Shown one piece after another: positions 44,327 through 57,387 of a stretch of 64,000 nt of DNA; position 1 is the stretch's first letter; every line of letters starts with the position of its first letter. The DNA is from Hepsetus odoe (taxonomy: Eukaryota > Chordata > Actinopteri > Characiformes > Hepsetidae), in NCBI GenBank assembly GCA_017165825.1, contig CM029366.1, forward strand, positions 26,287,362-26,351,361, read 5' to 3'. Under the pieces are notes generated by a model. The model worked only from the letters and a program-made list of their open reading frames with translations. It did no database searches and had not been told where the DNA came from. A program made the position numbers and the translations under genes.

Positions 44327-45595
44327 TTGAAAAATTGGACCAGGACAGAAGGGGGTCCTATGCAGGGTGTTGTTTATGATCCTCCAAATGTTCAGGAATG
44401 GGCCTGATTTTAATATTCTACTCATTTTTATTTTATTTATAGCTTTCAGTAGCATTGTGTTGGCAGCATTTTAAAAAGATGTGGAGGAAACACATGCTAA
44501 CCTTCTCAGCACCTACTCAGTGCCATTTTGTGAACTCTTGCCATTTTTGTTTGACTATACTGGTGAGGAAAATGGGTAAATAATGCAAAAAAGACAAATG
44601 TTCTGAAACAAGCAAGTTATTTTCCAATCCATTATCATTATTTAATAGGTTTAATTTCTTAAAATGAGTATTAAAAAGACCAGGAGTAGGTTTAATGTTT
44701 ATATATTATAATTACAACCTTTCATGTAGTGAAAGTCTTAGTGCTTCTCAAAACGTGAAATTTTAGGCAATTTAGATGCTTTTATTTTTCAGAATGTAAA
44801 CATGTAACCAGTGACAATATGGTTTTCTCTTTCCTTCAGAGACATGCTTTCTCAAGGTCACACCTACCAGCACGAGCTTTAATGAGATATGTGAGACAGA
44901 CGGCTCCACCCACAGTCATGCATATGGATGTGTGGGAACATGAAGCTGCACCAGTCTGGGGAATAGAGATCAGGAGAAGGTCTCTGGAGCAAACACAGAC
45001 TCTTAACAAGTGTAAATCTGCTGAAAAAATGAATCCATTTAGACATTTCATTGTCAAGGAGGGTAAATAAGACTATAAATCTTAGTGCCATGCAACACAG
45101 CCTGATCTTTTGCCTGATATAGAAGTGGGAATAGAACATTTTAAATAAATGTGCTAGAAGAATCTCTATTCTTAGTGTATACTGGTTCAGCCTTGAAATA
45201 CTGCTGAGCAGAGTAGTCTTTTCAATATACCACACAGAGAGAATTTGAAAAGAAAGTACAGAAATTTCCAATGTGTGGGACAATACCGGCAGATTCATGC
45301 TGTTCCTGTGGTATGATGAATCCAGAGCCATTAAGAGACAGCAAGGCTGAAAGCCTCAGGCCCGATAAGGATTTTTCTGCTCTAGACCGATTGTGTCTCA
45401 GCAATCTTTTGTCAAACACGCCTCTGGCCTAGAGTGGCAAATATGGATCCTAAGCTTCCTGCTCAGCTAATTATCTGCTATAGATTTCCTAGAAGGCTAC
45501 CCACACAAAATAGTTGAATAAAATGAATAAAAAGCATAAAGTTAAAGAATAAATAATCATTTCAGATTGTAGCTGCAAATTAAGGATTGTCTAGG

Positions 45596-45598
<3 letters not shown>

Positions 45599-45636
<38 letters not shown>
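45599..45636. repeat. GA dinucleotide repeat
   Basis: About 19 AG units. Confidence 0.97.
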
Positions 45637-45638
<2 letters not shown>

Positions 45639-46069
45639 ATTCATTATTCACCAGATGCCCTACTCTGCCTGAGTTTTACTCCCCGAGGGCGACTATAGTG
45701 CACTGCTTTCCCTCACAGCACTGCTGAGCTGCAAACCCTCCAGTGCAGAACTCACTTTCAAACAGGCTGACTCAGTTTACCAGTTTAAAAAGGTTCTTTG
45801 CACTTTTCAGAAGGAAATGATTTTGTTGGTTTGAACTGGCCTTAAATTGATTCAAAGATCATTTCGATTATTTACTGAATAATCAGTGTAATAGCTATTC
45901 CAGGGCAGTGTTAAGTGGTTAATATTGATTTTTATTTTTCCCATTTCATTATCATAGATATGGAGATTAGATATTGATTTTTTCTCATTTTGTTTTTTCT
46001 AAACATATCTACTGTACATGTCTATTTCCACTGTGTGTATATTAAACATCTGAAATCAAATCAGTCTAT

Positions 46070-46440
46070 CATTGTGAAGTTATTAAGATTAACAAAAGCT
46101 CGACCCACTCAAACAGAACCACCACTATTAGCTAATTCAACTTCAAATTACAGACTGTAATGGAGTCTTTTAAAGTAACTCCTACTTTGCCAGAGCACAT
46201 TGCTGAAATCTATTAACTTATAAAATGCATTTCTCTTTTTTTCTTTCTTGATTATCTGGTGTCTACTAGAGGAGGATGGGCTCCCCTTTTGAGTTGGTTC
46301 CTCCCAATGTTTCTTCCTCCAGTTTTAGGGAGTTTTGCCTCTGTCGCCCTCAGTTTCTGCACTTGGGGCTCAGACCAGGATTCTGTAAAGCTGCTTTGTG
46401 ACGTTGTAAAAAGTGCAACATAAATAATACTGACTCAACT
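46070..46440 (+). mobile_element. L2-like LINE 3' end, second copy
   Basis: Shares with 6400-6745 the CCACTATTAGCTAATT, AATGGAGTCTTTTA, TCTTGATTATC, AGGATGGGCTCCCCTTTTGA and CTGTAAAGCTGCTTTGTGAC segments in the same order. It is 5'-truncated with no coding part. Confidence 0.7.
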
Positions 46441-47647
46441 TATCTAGATAAAACAAGGACACCTGAAGCTCATCAAAGACACTCCATGTGTTTTCTGTGC
46501 TTGTAACATACATGTTAACATACTTAGCAGCTCTCGGTTTTTTTTTCAGTTAAGAATCCACCTGATAGAAACACACTGGATTCAATTACATATCTAGGAC
46601 TTTTAGAAGTTCTTGATTAATGGTTTTAATCACAGAATAGGTCTCACCCACTATGCGCCAAAATGTGATGGGTATTCCATATTGGTTAACCTGAAACACC
46701 AGTCCTGTGCAGAAAGCTTAACCAATGTGAGAGCACCTTACAAAGCTATGTATGATTCTATGGGGGGACATGGGTTGAGCATTCTGGTGGGATTTCAAGA
46801 ATTTAACCCTATTGTTTTTACCCAAAACTGAATAATAAAAGCAGAACAGTAAAGTTAGCATTTTTTGTTTAGAATCAAATCATGTTAACATGCTCCTCAT
46901 ATTTCAAGAAAGCACAAAAACATAGACATCTTAAGTGTTAAAAAGTGGGCCTGTTTCTCCACCGAGACTGATCTGAATGTCCTTAAACACAGATAGAATG
47001 GTAAAATCACAGCCCTGTTTGATCATGTAGCATCCAGGCATCGCCATGGTGACTGAGGTGTGATCACAATGTATGTCCAGTCCTCTGATTCGACCATCCA
47101 TCTGTTAGTCTTGCAGTCATTGCACACTCACACACTCAAAAAAGCAGGTTGTTTATGGAACCCAAAGTAGTTCTATGGTGGCACTGCTACACAGATTCCT
47201 TCTTGGCACCTTTATTTATTGTACTCTAAAATTCATCCAGCTTCTGATGAAAGACGTTCAGCTTGCAGCCCTACATGTCTATGACACGTTGTTTCAGCAC
47301 TAGAGGCCAAATGCTGAGTTGGGGAGGACCATCACTGTCAGTGCAGCTCATGTGCATCTAAAACACAGCATGAACAGCTACATCTCTTTTCCTAAGGCAT
47401 TATAGGAGCTAACACTCTGTTGTGATGTAAGTGCATTGATCCTAATAGTTCATTGCTCAAAGACAGATACTTCATTGCTCCACTCTCCCACTCTCACAGG
47501 CTCCAGGGGAATAGAGGTTTTATTGGTTTTGAGAGTGTGTGTTTGCATGCACATGTAGATGTATGTGTGTATGCATGTGGACAAAATGTGGGGGTGGCTC
47601 GTGATGTAACGTTTCAGTACACCAGCAACATGTCTGCATGTCCATGC

Positions 47648-47649
<2 letters not shown>
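46441..47649. other. non-coding DNA, nothing recognised
   Basis: No exon or repeat family could be supported. Confidence 0.45.

Positions 47650-47699
<50 letters not shown>
47650..47699. repeat. GT dinucleotide repeat
   Basis: Pure array of about 25 units. Confidence 0.97.
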
Positions 47700-47705
<6 letters not shown>

Positions 47706-47938
47706 CAGTAATGTGCTGTTACATCTGTTTTAAACAGCACAGCCCACTCAGGTACTCTACCCACTGCTGTCTCTCTCCAAAATAGCAGTAACAATTCATA
47801 GCACATGTGCAAGCTGTACCAGTGCCATTGGGGAGTGAATGTGGGGCTATGGTTATTTCGTTTTGCAAATTTTCACAACACAATAAAACATAGTACAGGG
47901 CACAAAATGACTATGACTATATATCTATGTATAAGTAC

Positions 47939-47942
<4 letters not shown>

Positions 47943-47985
<43 letters not shown>

Positions 47986-47991
47986 TGTGTG
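47943..47991. repeat. GT dinucleotide repeat
   Basis: About 24 units with one TA interruption. Confidence 0.96.
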
Positions 47992-49327
47992 GATTAGTGT
48001 GTTAGTGTGTATATATAGCACTTCTTTTCAACTTCATACATTCTGTTACCTACATTTTCCTGAAGGAAGTACAATTCCACTGGAGAATCTATAAATATTC
48101 TCTTCTTTGTAGGACACAGTGTTCTGTGAGTAAATCTTTTTTTGGAAAAATGTGACTCATGTTAGCATCACCATTATGTTGGTTCACTCCCTCTTTCTGT
48201 CTCTCTCCTTTTCGCACATATACAATCACTCACTCGATTTTTCTTTCCTGTTTTTTCTTCCTATAATGCCTTCTGTAAAATCAGGCTGTTTTAAGCATTA
48301 CTGCTAATCTCTGGTGCCTGGGCTATTGCTCCAAAGGCCATGAACTCTTTAAGAGCATTTTCATTGGCCCAATTAGCTCATTATGAAACATGAGTGGCTC
48401 TTAGGTTTCCGCACTGCATTTTGGGTCACTGCACAGTGTCCTGTAAAGCCCACACTTCATTGATTCGTGCTTTCCACCCCCAGTCAACAATTTTACAACT
48501 CAACAGAAACTAGGGTCAAATGACTGAATAGAAAGGAGATGATTAGGAAAGTGAGGCTGTGCTGTTCATCATCGCATTGCTCAAGATGACCGCAACTTGC
48601 TCCTTATATTAGATATGGATTTAAGGCATGTCTAGACATTGTCATGCATAGAAGTCTGGAAATGTAAACACGGGGTTGATCATTTAATAGATATTTACAT
48701 GGAAAGACATCAATGAGAAGGCATGCTGTTGTCAAAAAGTGCAAGTAGAGACACAGTCCTGTCAGTTTTCTGTTGCAGTTGTATTGAGATCTACAGCAAA
48801 GCAATTGCTATAATGTTAAAAATTGCAGCTGTTAACAAATCATGGATCCTTCCAGTACATTCATGATGGAGAGGTACATGCAAAATGTTATACAAACAAA
48901 ATAGTGCCCAAAGAATATCCATTTATTAGCATTTACTACTACTATCATTAATATTACATGTAAAGGCTAGGCTTTGAACAATTGGTTCTTTTGTATAGGA
49001 AATTGTCTGCATGAAAAATCTAAGATAAAAAGATTCAAAATGTTTTTAGTTACATCACATTTTGGAAAAAATAATGTAGAAATGTGCTGCTCAATAGCTT
49101 GTGGTGTACAACACTGTAGTTGCAGAACCAGGTACATTTCTTATCAGCAGTAAATGTAAAAGGAACCGCAGTGAGTTGGGCAATGTTCCACTATAAGATT
49201 AACGTTTGACTTTATGCTAAATCATAATCACAGCATTGAGTACAAGGCAAAGCTGACAGTGACCTGCCAATCATTTTTATTTGCAGAGAAGGAAATGTGC
49301 AGTGAGCCCTATAAATTTGCTTGCTAC

Positions 49328-49328
<1 letters not shown>

Positions 49329-49389
<61 letters not shown>
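49329..49389. repeat. CT dinucleotide repeat
   Basis: Pure CT array of about 30 units, polypyrimidine on the plus strand. Confidence 0.97.
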
Positions 49390-49391
<2 letters not shown>

Positions 49392-49812
49392 GTGATGCTC
49401 ACCCATTCGCCCACATGATCTAACACTCACTGGAGCCAATGACATTGAGGCTTCTGGCAGAGAATCACTCAGGATGGCTTCTCCAAGCTGACACTTCCCC
49501 ACCATCACTCAACTCCTTAACTGTCCAGACCTCTATGTGTTCTTCCTTTTGGCCTGAGATGCCTCTACCTCAGAATCTGTGCGTCATGTGATTAGCAGGA
49601 TATTATGCATTCTGCATGGCATCTGTGGGAAGCTGTGGCCTTCAGGCATTCCAAAGTAAAAGTGTGATGTCATGGTGGCTTGCTATAGAGGCACAGCTTA
49701 TTTTAGCAGCGTCTACCTAGAATTACATCCATTCAGCAAGGTTGATGCTTCAATTTCAGTTCTTTTAACCTCCTGAACTTAAACTGATTCAAATCCAACC
49801 ATGTCTTAAAAT

Positions 49813-49815
49813 GTG

Positions 49816-49865
<50 letters not shown>
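49813..49865. repeat. GT dinucleotide repeat
   Basis: GT array with one TTT interruption. Confidence 0.96.
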
Positions 49866-49866
<1 letters not shown>

Positions 49867-50194
49867 CTGACTGAAAGGAGTAAGGAGAGCAATGATGTGT
49901 GCGGATGTGGCTGAATGTACAGGTGAGGGACTGACCTCTGTGGAATTGCTGCAAATTTAAATTCGTCAAGCAATCCCAGATACAAGGTTAGAGACATGTC
50001 TGCAATATTTAGTAAGAGTGAATTTTGAAGTTGGGTTGTAAATCAAACCACACAAATAAATGGGCCATAGAAAGGCAAAAACGATTAAAATTCCAAACAA
50101 GGTGAGATTTTTGACATCTCTCCACAAGAAAGCTCTTAAACAAATCAATTGGTTTGAGCTACAAAGTCTATTGGCACTGGATTTTTCAAGCTGC

Positions 50195-50233
50195 TCTCTC
50201 TCTGTCTCTCTCTCTCTCTGTCTCTCTCTCTGT
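50195..50233. repeat. CT-rich microsatellite
   Basis: TCTC units with two TGTC interruptions. Confidence 0.9.
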
Positions 50234-52546
50234 TTCTTTTCTTAAGCCCTTTTTTCTTGGTTACTCTCTGCTGAGTATTTTGTATCTTCTTTAAAAAGGG
50301 CTCTCACTGCAGAATCTGTCTTGCAGGTATATATCGATCTTTCTGCGATAGGCGATTATGAGTAGACTGCCCACGCACTGGTACAAAAATTACCCATGTG
50401 TAGGAGGCAGGGGAGGTGGCAGGCAGCCAGAATGCACAGGTATTCTCATACTCTCCAGGGATGGATTACACTTCACACTCCTTCAGGCCTCTTTAAAAAG
50501 CACAAACCAGCAATGTTTCACTTAAATTTAGAAACAGCAACATGGAGAGGAACGAGGTTTGAGATGTAAATTTCAGTCCAAAATGATACTCTAAAATAAC
50601 TTGACTTCTCTTTAGATATGCTCTATATACAAATGTTTGTACACCATTTCAACATTCATTCTAAAATGAAAGATATTAATAGGACTTTTAGAGTCTGAAC
50701 ATTGCTGTGAGAAGTTGATTGCATACGCCACGAGACCATTAGTGAGATATTGATGTCGTACTGTTTAGGTATAGTTCACAAATGCGCTCATCACAGATGT
50801 AATAAATTGGCCTCTGTCACCTCAGCGCATGCAATACCACAGCTCAGCAGCCCAGTGCTGGGTGGAACTTTACACATCTCTAGTCTATGCTTGGCATAGT
50901 TACCTTATGGTCATGTGACACTGCTCTGTAGCATCCTATTCTACAGAAAATAATTAGGTTTTATGAGCTGTTGTGCGTGCAGCTTAATGCCATCCGTAAG
51001 CAACAGTGCACCATAAGATAGATATATTAACTGGTTAAAATGGTGTGGTGCCAGAATACCTTTGAAAATTATATTTCTTTTTATTCAGAGTAAAAAAAAA
51101 ACTCCTACTGAAGTCCCATTAAGCAGGTTTTTATCATTTCAAACACAGAGCTATCACACAGTGAAAGGAATCATACTAAATGGAATGTTCCTTCCTCCAC
51201 TGGCAACAATGAAGACAACAGAAGACTACACAAGTGCCGACAGTAATTAAGCAATTTCCTTTGGAATAATAATTCTGATTCTGATTCTGACAGTACCACA
51301 CATAGTACAAAGGACACATGCGCAAAAACAACAGTACTGCAAGAGAGATCAGAGTGCAAGTACACTATAAAATGTTTTTCAAAGATGTTTTTCTTGGGCC
51401 ATTTTTTGCAAAACAATTTTGCAGAAGAGAGAATTCATTGTGTTTTTGAGTTCACAAAGTTAGGATCATGACAGAATGAAGATTGATGCCGAAAGATACT
51501 GACATACAAGCATTCAGACAGGCTGTTTTAAGACATTTCAGTACCTGGTAGCATTTGTAGTTTCCATTAGTATTCTGTGTCTCAGTTAGCTTCATCACTG
51601 TAATGACTCCAGTAAGCAATGATGTCCTTATTCCACCCAAGTTGGATTAATTTTTTCAAAATGATTATTTTATAATCAGAATTATTATGGCAATAATGAA
51701 CTGTATTTAGATTTTTAACACAGTGTTCAGATTGTTCATCTGAATTCCACTTAATCTAGATTTTACAGCACTGAGTGACTTCACACATCAAGTAATCAGC
51801 CTTTAGATGTCAGTAAACCTCACTCAGCAATTGAAGGAGCCAGATGCTCCTGTGCACAATATTTCATAGACAAAGACCCAACAGGGAATTGACACTCATG
51901 CTGGGTTTTTAATTACTGTTAAAATGCACATGATCTAATTGCTTTATGCAGGCTATAACCCAGCCAACAATAGAAAAGACCTCAGTAATTATATTAATAA
52001 TGGGTTTCAGTGGGTGGTAGTTACAAAGTCCTCTACTGTTTGGCTGCAAGGCCACAAGCAGCAAGTGAAAACATGATTGCAGGTCAGGGTGGGTTTTGAA
52101 ACTCACATTGGAAACCATAGACATTTACAGTTTCGTTTATCTGAATCACTTGGAACACAATGAGCAGAATAAAGTCTTGTTGTTTGCTTCCATCCAGAAC
52201 TACCCCCAAAAGCTATGTGAAATTATGCATCCCCATCAGAACATCCCCACCACCAAAGCCATAAACCGCTAATAGTTTTAGACATCAGTGTTGTGGCTGT
52301 GAAATTTTATAGCCTTTCTGCAAGCATTAGAGGTCAGCTGTCATCTAAGTACTATGGGCTACAGAGTTACAGATGTATCAATATTTTCCATCTTGATGTC
52401 TCACATAAATGAAAAGCCAAACAGCTATTTTTTTAATAAATTGAACGTGCACAAAAGTGAGGAAAAGGTTTGCTGCAAATATAGAAAGAGTAGATGTAGA
52501 ACCTCTTCCTTCTGTTCTTTCCCTGTGCATTAAACAGACAAATAAA
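50234..52546. other. non-coding DNA
   Basis: No gene recognised. Three TCTGAT units near 51274-51291, after a TTTCCTTTGGAATAATAA stretch, may be the tail of a decayed retroposon. Confidence 0.4.
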
Positions 52547-52588
52547 CAGAAGACTCTATACAGAAGACTCTATACAGAAGGCTCTATA
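52547..52588. repeat. 14-bp tandem repeat, three units
   Basis: CAGAAGACTCTATA twice, then once with an A-to-G change. Confidence 0.95.
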
Positions 52589-52723
52589 CAGTTATGTGGC
52601 AATGATTGAGGTTTCTATTTTGTCTGTGTGACACACCGTAGGCTACAGCTCATTCTGCATATTGTGTTTGAGGTGTTTTGCAGACCTTATCAGGCTGTTA
52701 GTCTGGGTGCATTGAAAGGAAAG

Positions 52724-53515
52724 ATGCTCCAAACAAGAGAGGTGTCAATTAAAACACCGGGAAGGATTATAAAACCTCAAGAAAATCCTTCACGGAGTGT
52801 GGCAAACAATATTGGTTGTTTCCAGTCAGCTGTGTCCAAAATATGGTTTAAAAATAAAACAAAATAGGAAGGTTATAAAGGAAAACACAGAAGAAATTGA
52901 AGAGTCAGGGTGAACCCCATTAAATTAAAAACTGGAAACAATATAAAACACTCAAATAATTTATATTAGATGAATTTGCACAGAAAAGCCCATTGAAAAC
53001 AAGCACAAACACCCAAAAAGAAGAAAACAATGTAACAGTGGTTAAAGAGGAGCAATCACAGAGCGGAGGGTTGAAGATTTAACTGGTGCTTTTCTCATGA
53101 ACTATAATAATGACTGGCAAAGGTTCTCCTCCTATTGATCAACTGATCAATAATCTGGAGCTGGCCACGAGAGATGGTGCTTTTTACCTCTATAGTCAGT
53201 GCACAGGTGTACAGGTGACATGTTGGACTTTTTTCTCTTTTCATCAGTAGAAATAAGGTTTGGTGATAAAGTCAATACGTAGAAAGATAAGGCTTCTCAC
53301 CATCGAGCAAAAAGTGTTAAGGATTTGCCCAGGAAAGACAGATCAGCTCGGTTATATGACCAGCCTACAGCAGAGCATTTTTAGTGGAAATTGTCCATGA
53401 CATAGATCCATCCTGCAAAACTGATCAGTCAACCGCTATTCAAGAAAGCTGGAACCGGCTTGAAAGACAAGATTGCTTTTTATTTGTGAAGTCCTAACAG
53501 AACTGAGTCCAAAAA
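52724..53515 (+). pseudogene. Tc1/mariner-like transposase remnant
   Basis: The 5' end encodes REVSIKTPGRIIK and then CFQSAVSKIW, the N-terminal helix-turn-helix of fish Tc1-like transposases (usual form GCSQSAVSKIW). A GKHRR piece follows in another frame at about 52880. Near 53436-53470 the plus strand reads AIQESWNRLERQ, matching the conserved C-terminal end of these enzymes. Between them the frame has many stops and shifts, and the spacing is shorter than in an intact transposase of roughly 340 aa. The DDE catalytic core cannot be traced. The copy is dead. Terminal inverted repeats were not located by eye. Confidence 0.6.
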
Positions 53516-55194
53516 TGAGCCAATAATCACTAATTGCGTTTTTGTTGTTGTTGTTCTTGTTTTTCTCCACTTTTCCTGCATGTTGAGTGATTCCATAATT
53601 TTTCTACTTATTTTTATTATTTGCTAGAGGCTGAATTTTAAAATGCCAAACTATATTTTTATATTTTTCCTATGAAGTTAACACCCTAGGTTTGGTGATT
53701 CCAGCATCTTACCAGGGGTCACAATGTTAGGAACAGATGAAATGCTAATATCCAACTCTGAGTTCATGTTTATATAGATTGGTTTGGTTCTTTGGGAATG
53801 TTGTCCTTCAGGAGTAGGTAGTTTTGACTTTAGGAGTCAAAAGTAATGTAAACCTGTCAACAGAACAGCTGGGCTCTTCCTGTACCGTTCACATATATTA
53901 TTTAGTATCAATGAAGGTGAACGATCCACACCAGCTGAAACTATCATTAGCTCTGATTCGTTCTTAGCTGTTTAGAAGTGGGGGAGGAGGGGAATGAGGT
54001 TTAATGCCTCTGCAGTGCTGAGCAGCTTCAAAGCTGTGAATGTGATATAAATGATGAGAATTCACAATAGAAAAAAGGAACTCAAAAAATGACATTTGAA
54101 ACTATCCGTTGGTTGCAGTGGCTCATATCAGATTTCAGTACCACAGTGCTGTCCTACCTTGGTCATGAAGGTGTACTGCCCAGCACATTCACATGCTTTC
54201 CTGTCCTTACCCACTTACTTTAACTGAGTTAGGATCCGGATGAGCTGATTAGTTGATTGAGGTGGAGGTTGAGGAGAGGGACAACACTCAGGTGTGGAGG
54301 ACAGAGTGCCTCCATGATCAGGATCGGGAATTCCTGATAGTCGGCCATATAAAAGTGATTCAGTGACATATCTGTGTCACGTTGGAAGAATTTGGCCCAC
54401 TTTTACCAGCTGTATGAACAAAGGCTGTGTCCCAAACACACTTAACATTCTATAGCACTAGCACTTTTAGTGGTGGTGGTCTGATTGACATACTGTTTAG
54501 AGTGACAGTGCGGTTTGGGATGTGGCCTTTGTATTAATATCACTGAGGATCTGAAAAGAGAAATGGTGCTGTTTGATAAACAGCAAAAATGGCCTGGTGC
54601 AGCTTACCTTCCAGGTCAAATCTTGGATTAAAATGTTTTTGACTTTCTTCAGCTCTGCACTACACTTAATCCCAACCCTGAAAAGTGGTATTTGGATAAC
54701 CTTTAAAAATGGACATCCACAAAATACTTTACATTGACTCAATGTAAGCAATTTTTAAACGCTTTTGCACTGACTCTGTGTCAGATATCATGTGGACTTG
54801 ATCAGATGTTTAAGTCTATCCAACGATGACTTTTTTCATAGCACCAGACTGTTGTCTCAGTGAAGAATGAAGAACTTCTGACCATGTTCTTCTCATACTA
54901 ATTACTCCATGCTGTTTATGGGCTGCTCGGTTCTCCTCCCTTATGAAATACAACAAGGAATGAAATTAATTTCTAAGAAACATTCAAACATATTTAACAC
55001 CTGATGCTCTGATGTCTGAATATATTGCAGCCTCTTAGGTATTGTTAATACTTTTGCCCGGTGATTATAGATGGGAAATGGATAGTTTGGAGTATCCTTT
55101 TGTATTAGGAGGCCTTTTATTATCTTACAGCTCCGTGTTTGTGTTGCAAGTGGAAAACAAACAAACAAAGCAGCGAACAGGGTTACAATATCCT
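53516..55194. other. non-coding DNA, nothing recognised
   Basis: AT-rich, with no exon or repeat family supported. It leads into the CpG-rich block. Confidence 0.45.
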
Positions 55195-55540
55195 AATTGT
55201 TGAGGCGCGAGGCGTCTACTGATGCTGCACGAGAGGCGGCACGTGACCGCTCGGTCCAGCCTACTGCAGCTCGCGGGAGGAAGAGCAGCAGAGAGCCGCG
55301 CGACTACCGCCCGGGCTGGAGAAGCGAGCTCAGGCACGTCCCCGACCGTGCAGGCGGCCAGGCTGTCGCTCCAGATAAACGCTGTCTTTTTTGGCCACAT
55401 TGTGCGGAAGAGGCTCCTCCGCCCTGAGACAAAGTATTCGCCTCCCACAGGCGCGTGGAGCAGCACCTGAGCGCGCGCGCGCGCGTGCGCCCACACCCTC
55501 TCCTCTGCCAGAGAGGAGCTGAGCTCTTCAGCCGCCAGAG
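55195..55540 (+). promoter_or_regulatory. CpG-rich promoter and candidate non-coding first exon of an unidentified gene
   Basis: Abrupt rise in CpG density, unlike anything else in the window except the slc2a1 promoter. It contains CACGTGAC at 55240-55247 (E-box of the USF/MiT-TFE type), many CGCG pairs and a CG run at 55471-55490. It ends CCGCCAGAG followed by GTAAGA at 55541, a consensus splice donor. No ATG-led frame in it resembles a known protein, so it is best read as promoter plus 5'UTR exon on the plus strand. Downstream coding exons are not seen in the remaining 8.4 kb. The gene's identity is unknown. Confidence 0.5.
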
Positions 55541-56824
55541 GTAAGAAAGAACTTTAGTTCTGCAGCTTTCTGGAGTGTCTTGATACGTCGGTGTAGGCTG
55601 GAGACGCTGCCAAACGTTTCAAAAACAAGGAGACAAGCTGAACTTAACTTGGCTGCAAGCTTGTGGCCAACCTGCTCCCTGAATGTGCTGCTTCTCTCTC
55701 CAGCAGCACTGCTGCTGTTATGCTTTTAAAAACCACTTTATTGACAGCTCAGGGTTGCGTGCATTGTGTGTGGTGTGTTTGTGAGAGAAATTTAGCCATC
55801 TACGCCTGTTTTTCTCTGGCTTTATCTTCGTGAATGCGCTGTTGGTTAGTTGGCCACCTCAGACTGTGGTCCCTCACTGATGCTGGAGCCTGTATCCTCT
55901 CAGAGGAGCAGGACTGCTCTGGGCTGGACACAGCTTTCAAGGATGTGAGGCGGCTCTTAGTTGAGGATTTCATGCCTGTAGTTCCTGGTCTTCAAAACCT
56001 TTTCCCACTTTGGAAGGTGGATGTGTGTGATGCCCACACACATTTGTGTTGTGCATCGTTTGTGTGTGCCTTCAGGAACATGGTTGTGTTTTTGATCTGC
56101 TCGAGGTTAGAGATGCTGGACCAGAATACGATTTAAACAAAGTCTCATCGTGCGCTGGGCTGGTTATTTCTGATGCCTGGATAGAAAGTCTAAATTGAAA
56201 CTGCCTTAGCGTTCCTAACACCGGCCGGAATGCTGGACCATGTGTAGAGGTTATTTTGCAGGCCCTCATCGCAATATGTTGGCACCAACATGTGTGACGC
56301 CTGCACACAGTTTGATTAGAAGATTACACCTTGAACTGTGCTTCATTGTGTGCAGGTTCCTTTTGTTATTTATATCTTCCACATTCAAATGCTGCAGAAT
56401 TTTCTCTCTGCCTTCTTCAGCAGCAGCACAGCTTTAGTCGACTGCTACCTTTCCCCTTTCTTCTTCTCCACTGGAAGCCGGCACGCTCTTGACAGGAATC
56501 CTGCACAAACGCGGTTGTTTGTTGGCTTAATTGCTTGTGTAATGTGTCTGTAGCCAGAAGTGGGTAAATCTCCATTGCGTGTGGAGAGAGCCAACCAGAT
56601 TGGGTTTGCCCAGTGGACTGGTTCATTAAAGGAGGAAGGGCAATATATTTAAGCTGATGAGCAATTGCTTGATGCATTTCCTCTTTTTCTTGCCTTTTGC
56701 TATGTTTTTTTTTCCCCTCTCTCTCTCTCCTTTCCCCTCACTCACATTCACCATCTGTTCTCTCTGTATCTCTTTATGTCTCTCTGTCTCTCTCTGCCTC
56801 TCCTTTTTCTCTTTTGCCGCCCAG

Positions 56825-56876
56825 GGCTAGCATTGCTCCGTGGAATGTGTATGAAAAGAAATGGACATCTGTTAAG
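56825..56876 (+). other. weak exon candidate (52 nt)
   Basis: Follows about 110 nt of pyrimidine-rich sequence and a CCGCCCAG acceptor, and ends AAG|GTGGCA, a weak donor. One frame is open (ASIAPWNVYEKKWTSVK) but matches nothing I recognise. It could be an internal exon of the gene starting at 55195, or chance. Confidence 0.2.
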
Positions 56877-57387
56877 GTGGCACTGAGCGCTGGAGCTCCT
56901 GGAGCTATTTGCTGATTGTTTGCTCTCTCAGTGACCCCTTCAGTGTAGTAGGGCTTCAGCACCTTTCCTCCACCACATAGGGAAGCACTTTCGACAGCTT
57001 ACTTTAGCTGCTGGTCAAGGTTTAAGGTCTGTTGTAATTGCTGGGGTTATAATACATAGGATGGATGAATGGGTGAAGGGGTGATGGGTAGATGCACTGG
57101 TGTGGAGCTGTCCTTTTGCCTAAAACAAGTTCATCAGCTTCATACAATTAAAGGTAAAATTAAGGTTGTATTAATTTTGGAGAAGTAGGGTTGGCCAAAA
57201 AAAAGAGCTTTTTGGGTACAGATCACATATAACCTTTAAAGAAACCTCTGTTGTGTGTTTTTTTTTTTGTTTTTTTTTTGTTTTTGTTTGTGTTTTTTAC
57301 GAACTTATGCAATTGCCTCATTGTGTGGTAAATACGATCTTGCTATGTGGATAACGAAGACTTTTTTGGAACATTATATATTTTAGT

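Noticed and set aside
44819..45331. Overlapping frames on both strands (83 and 150 codons)
   Set aside because: No family resemblance and mutually exclusive frames; treated as random.
55125..55496. 123-codon minus-strand frame and two plus-strand frames in the CpG-rich block
   Set aside because: GC-rich DNA lacks stop codons; the frames overlap each other and look like no protein. A non-coding first exon explains the block better.
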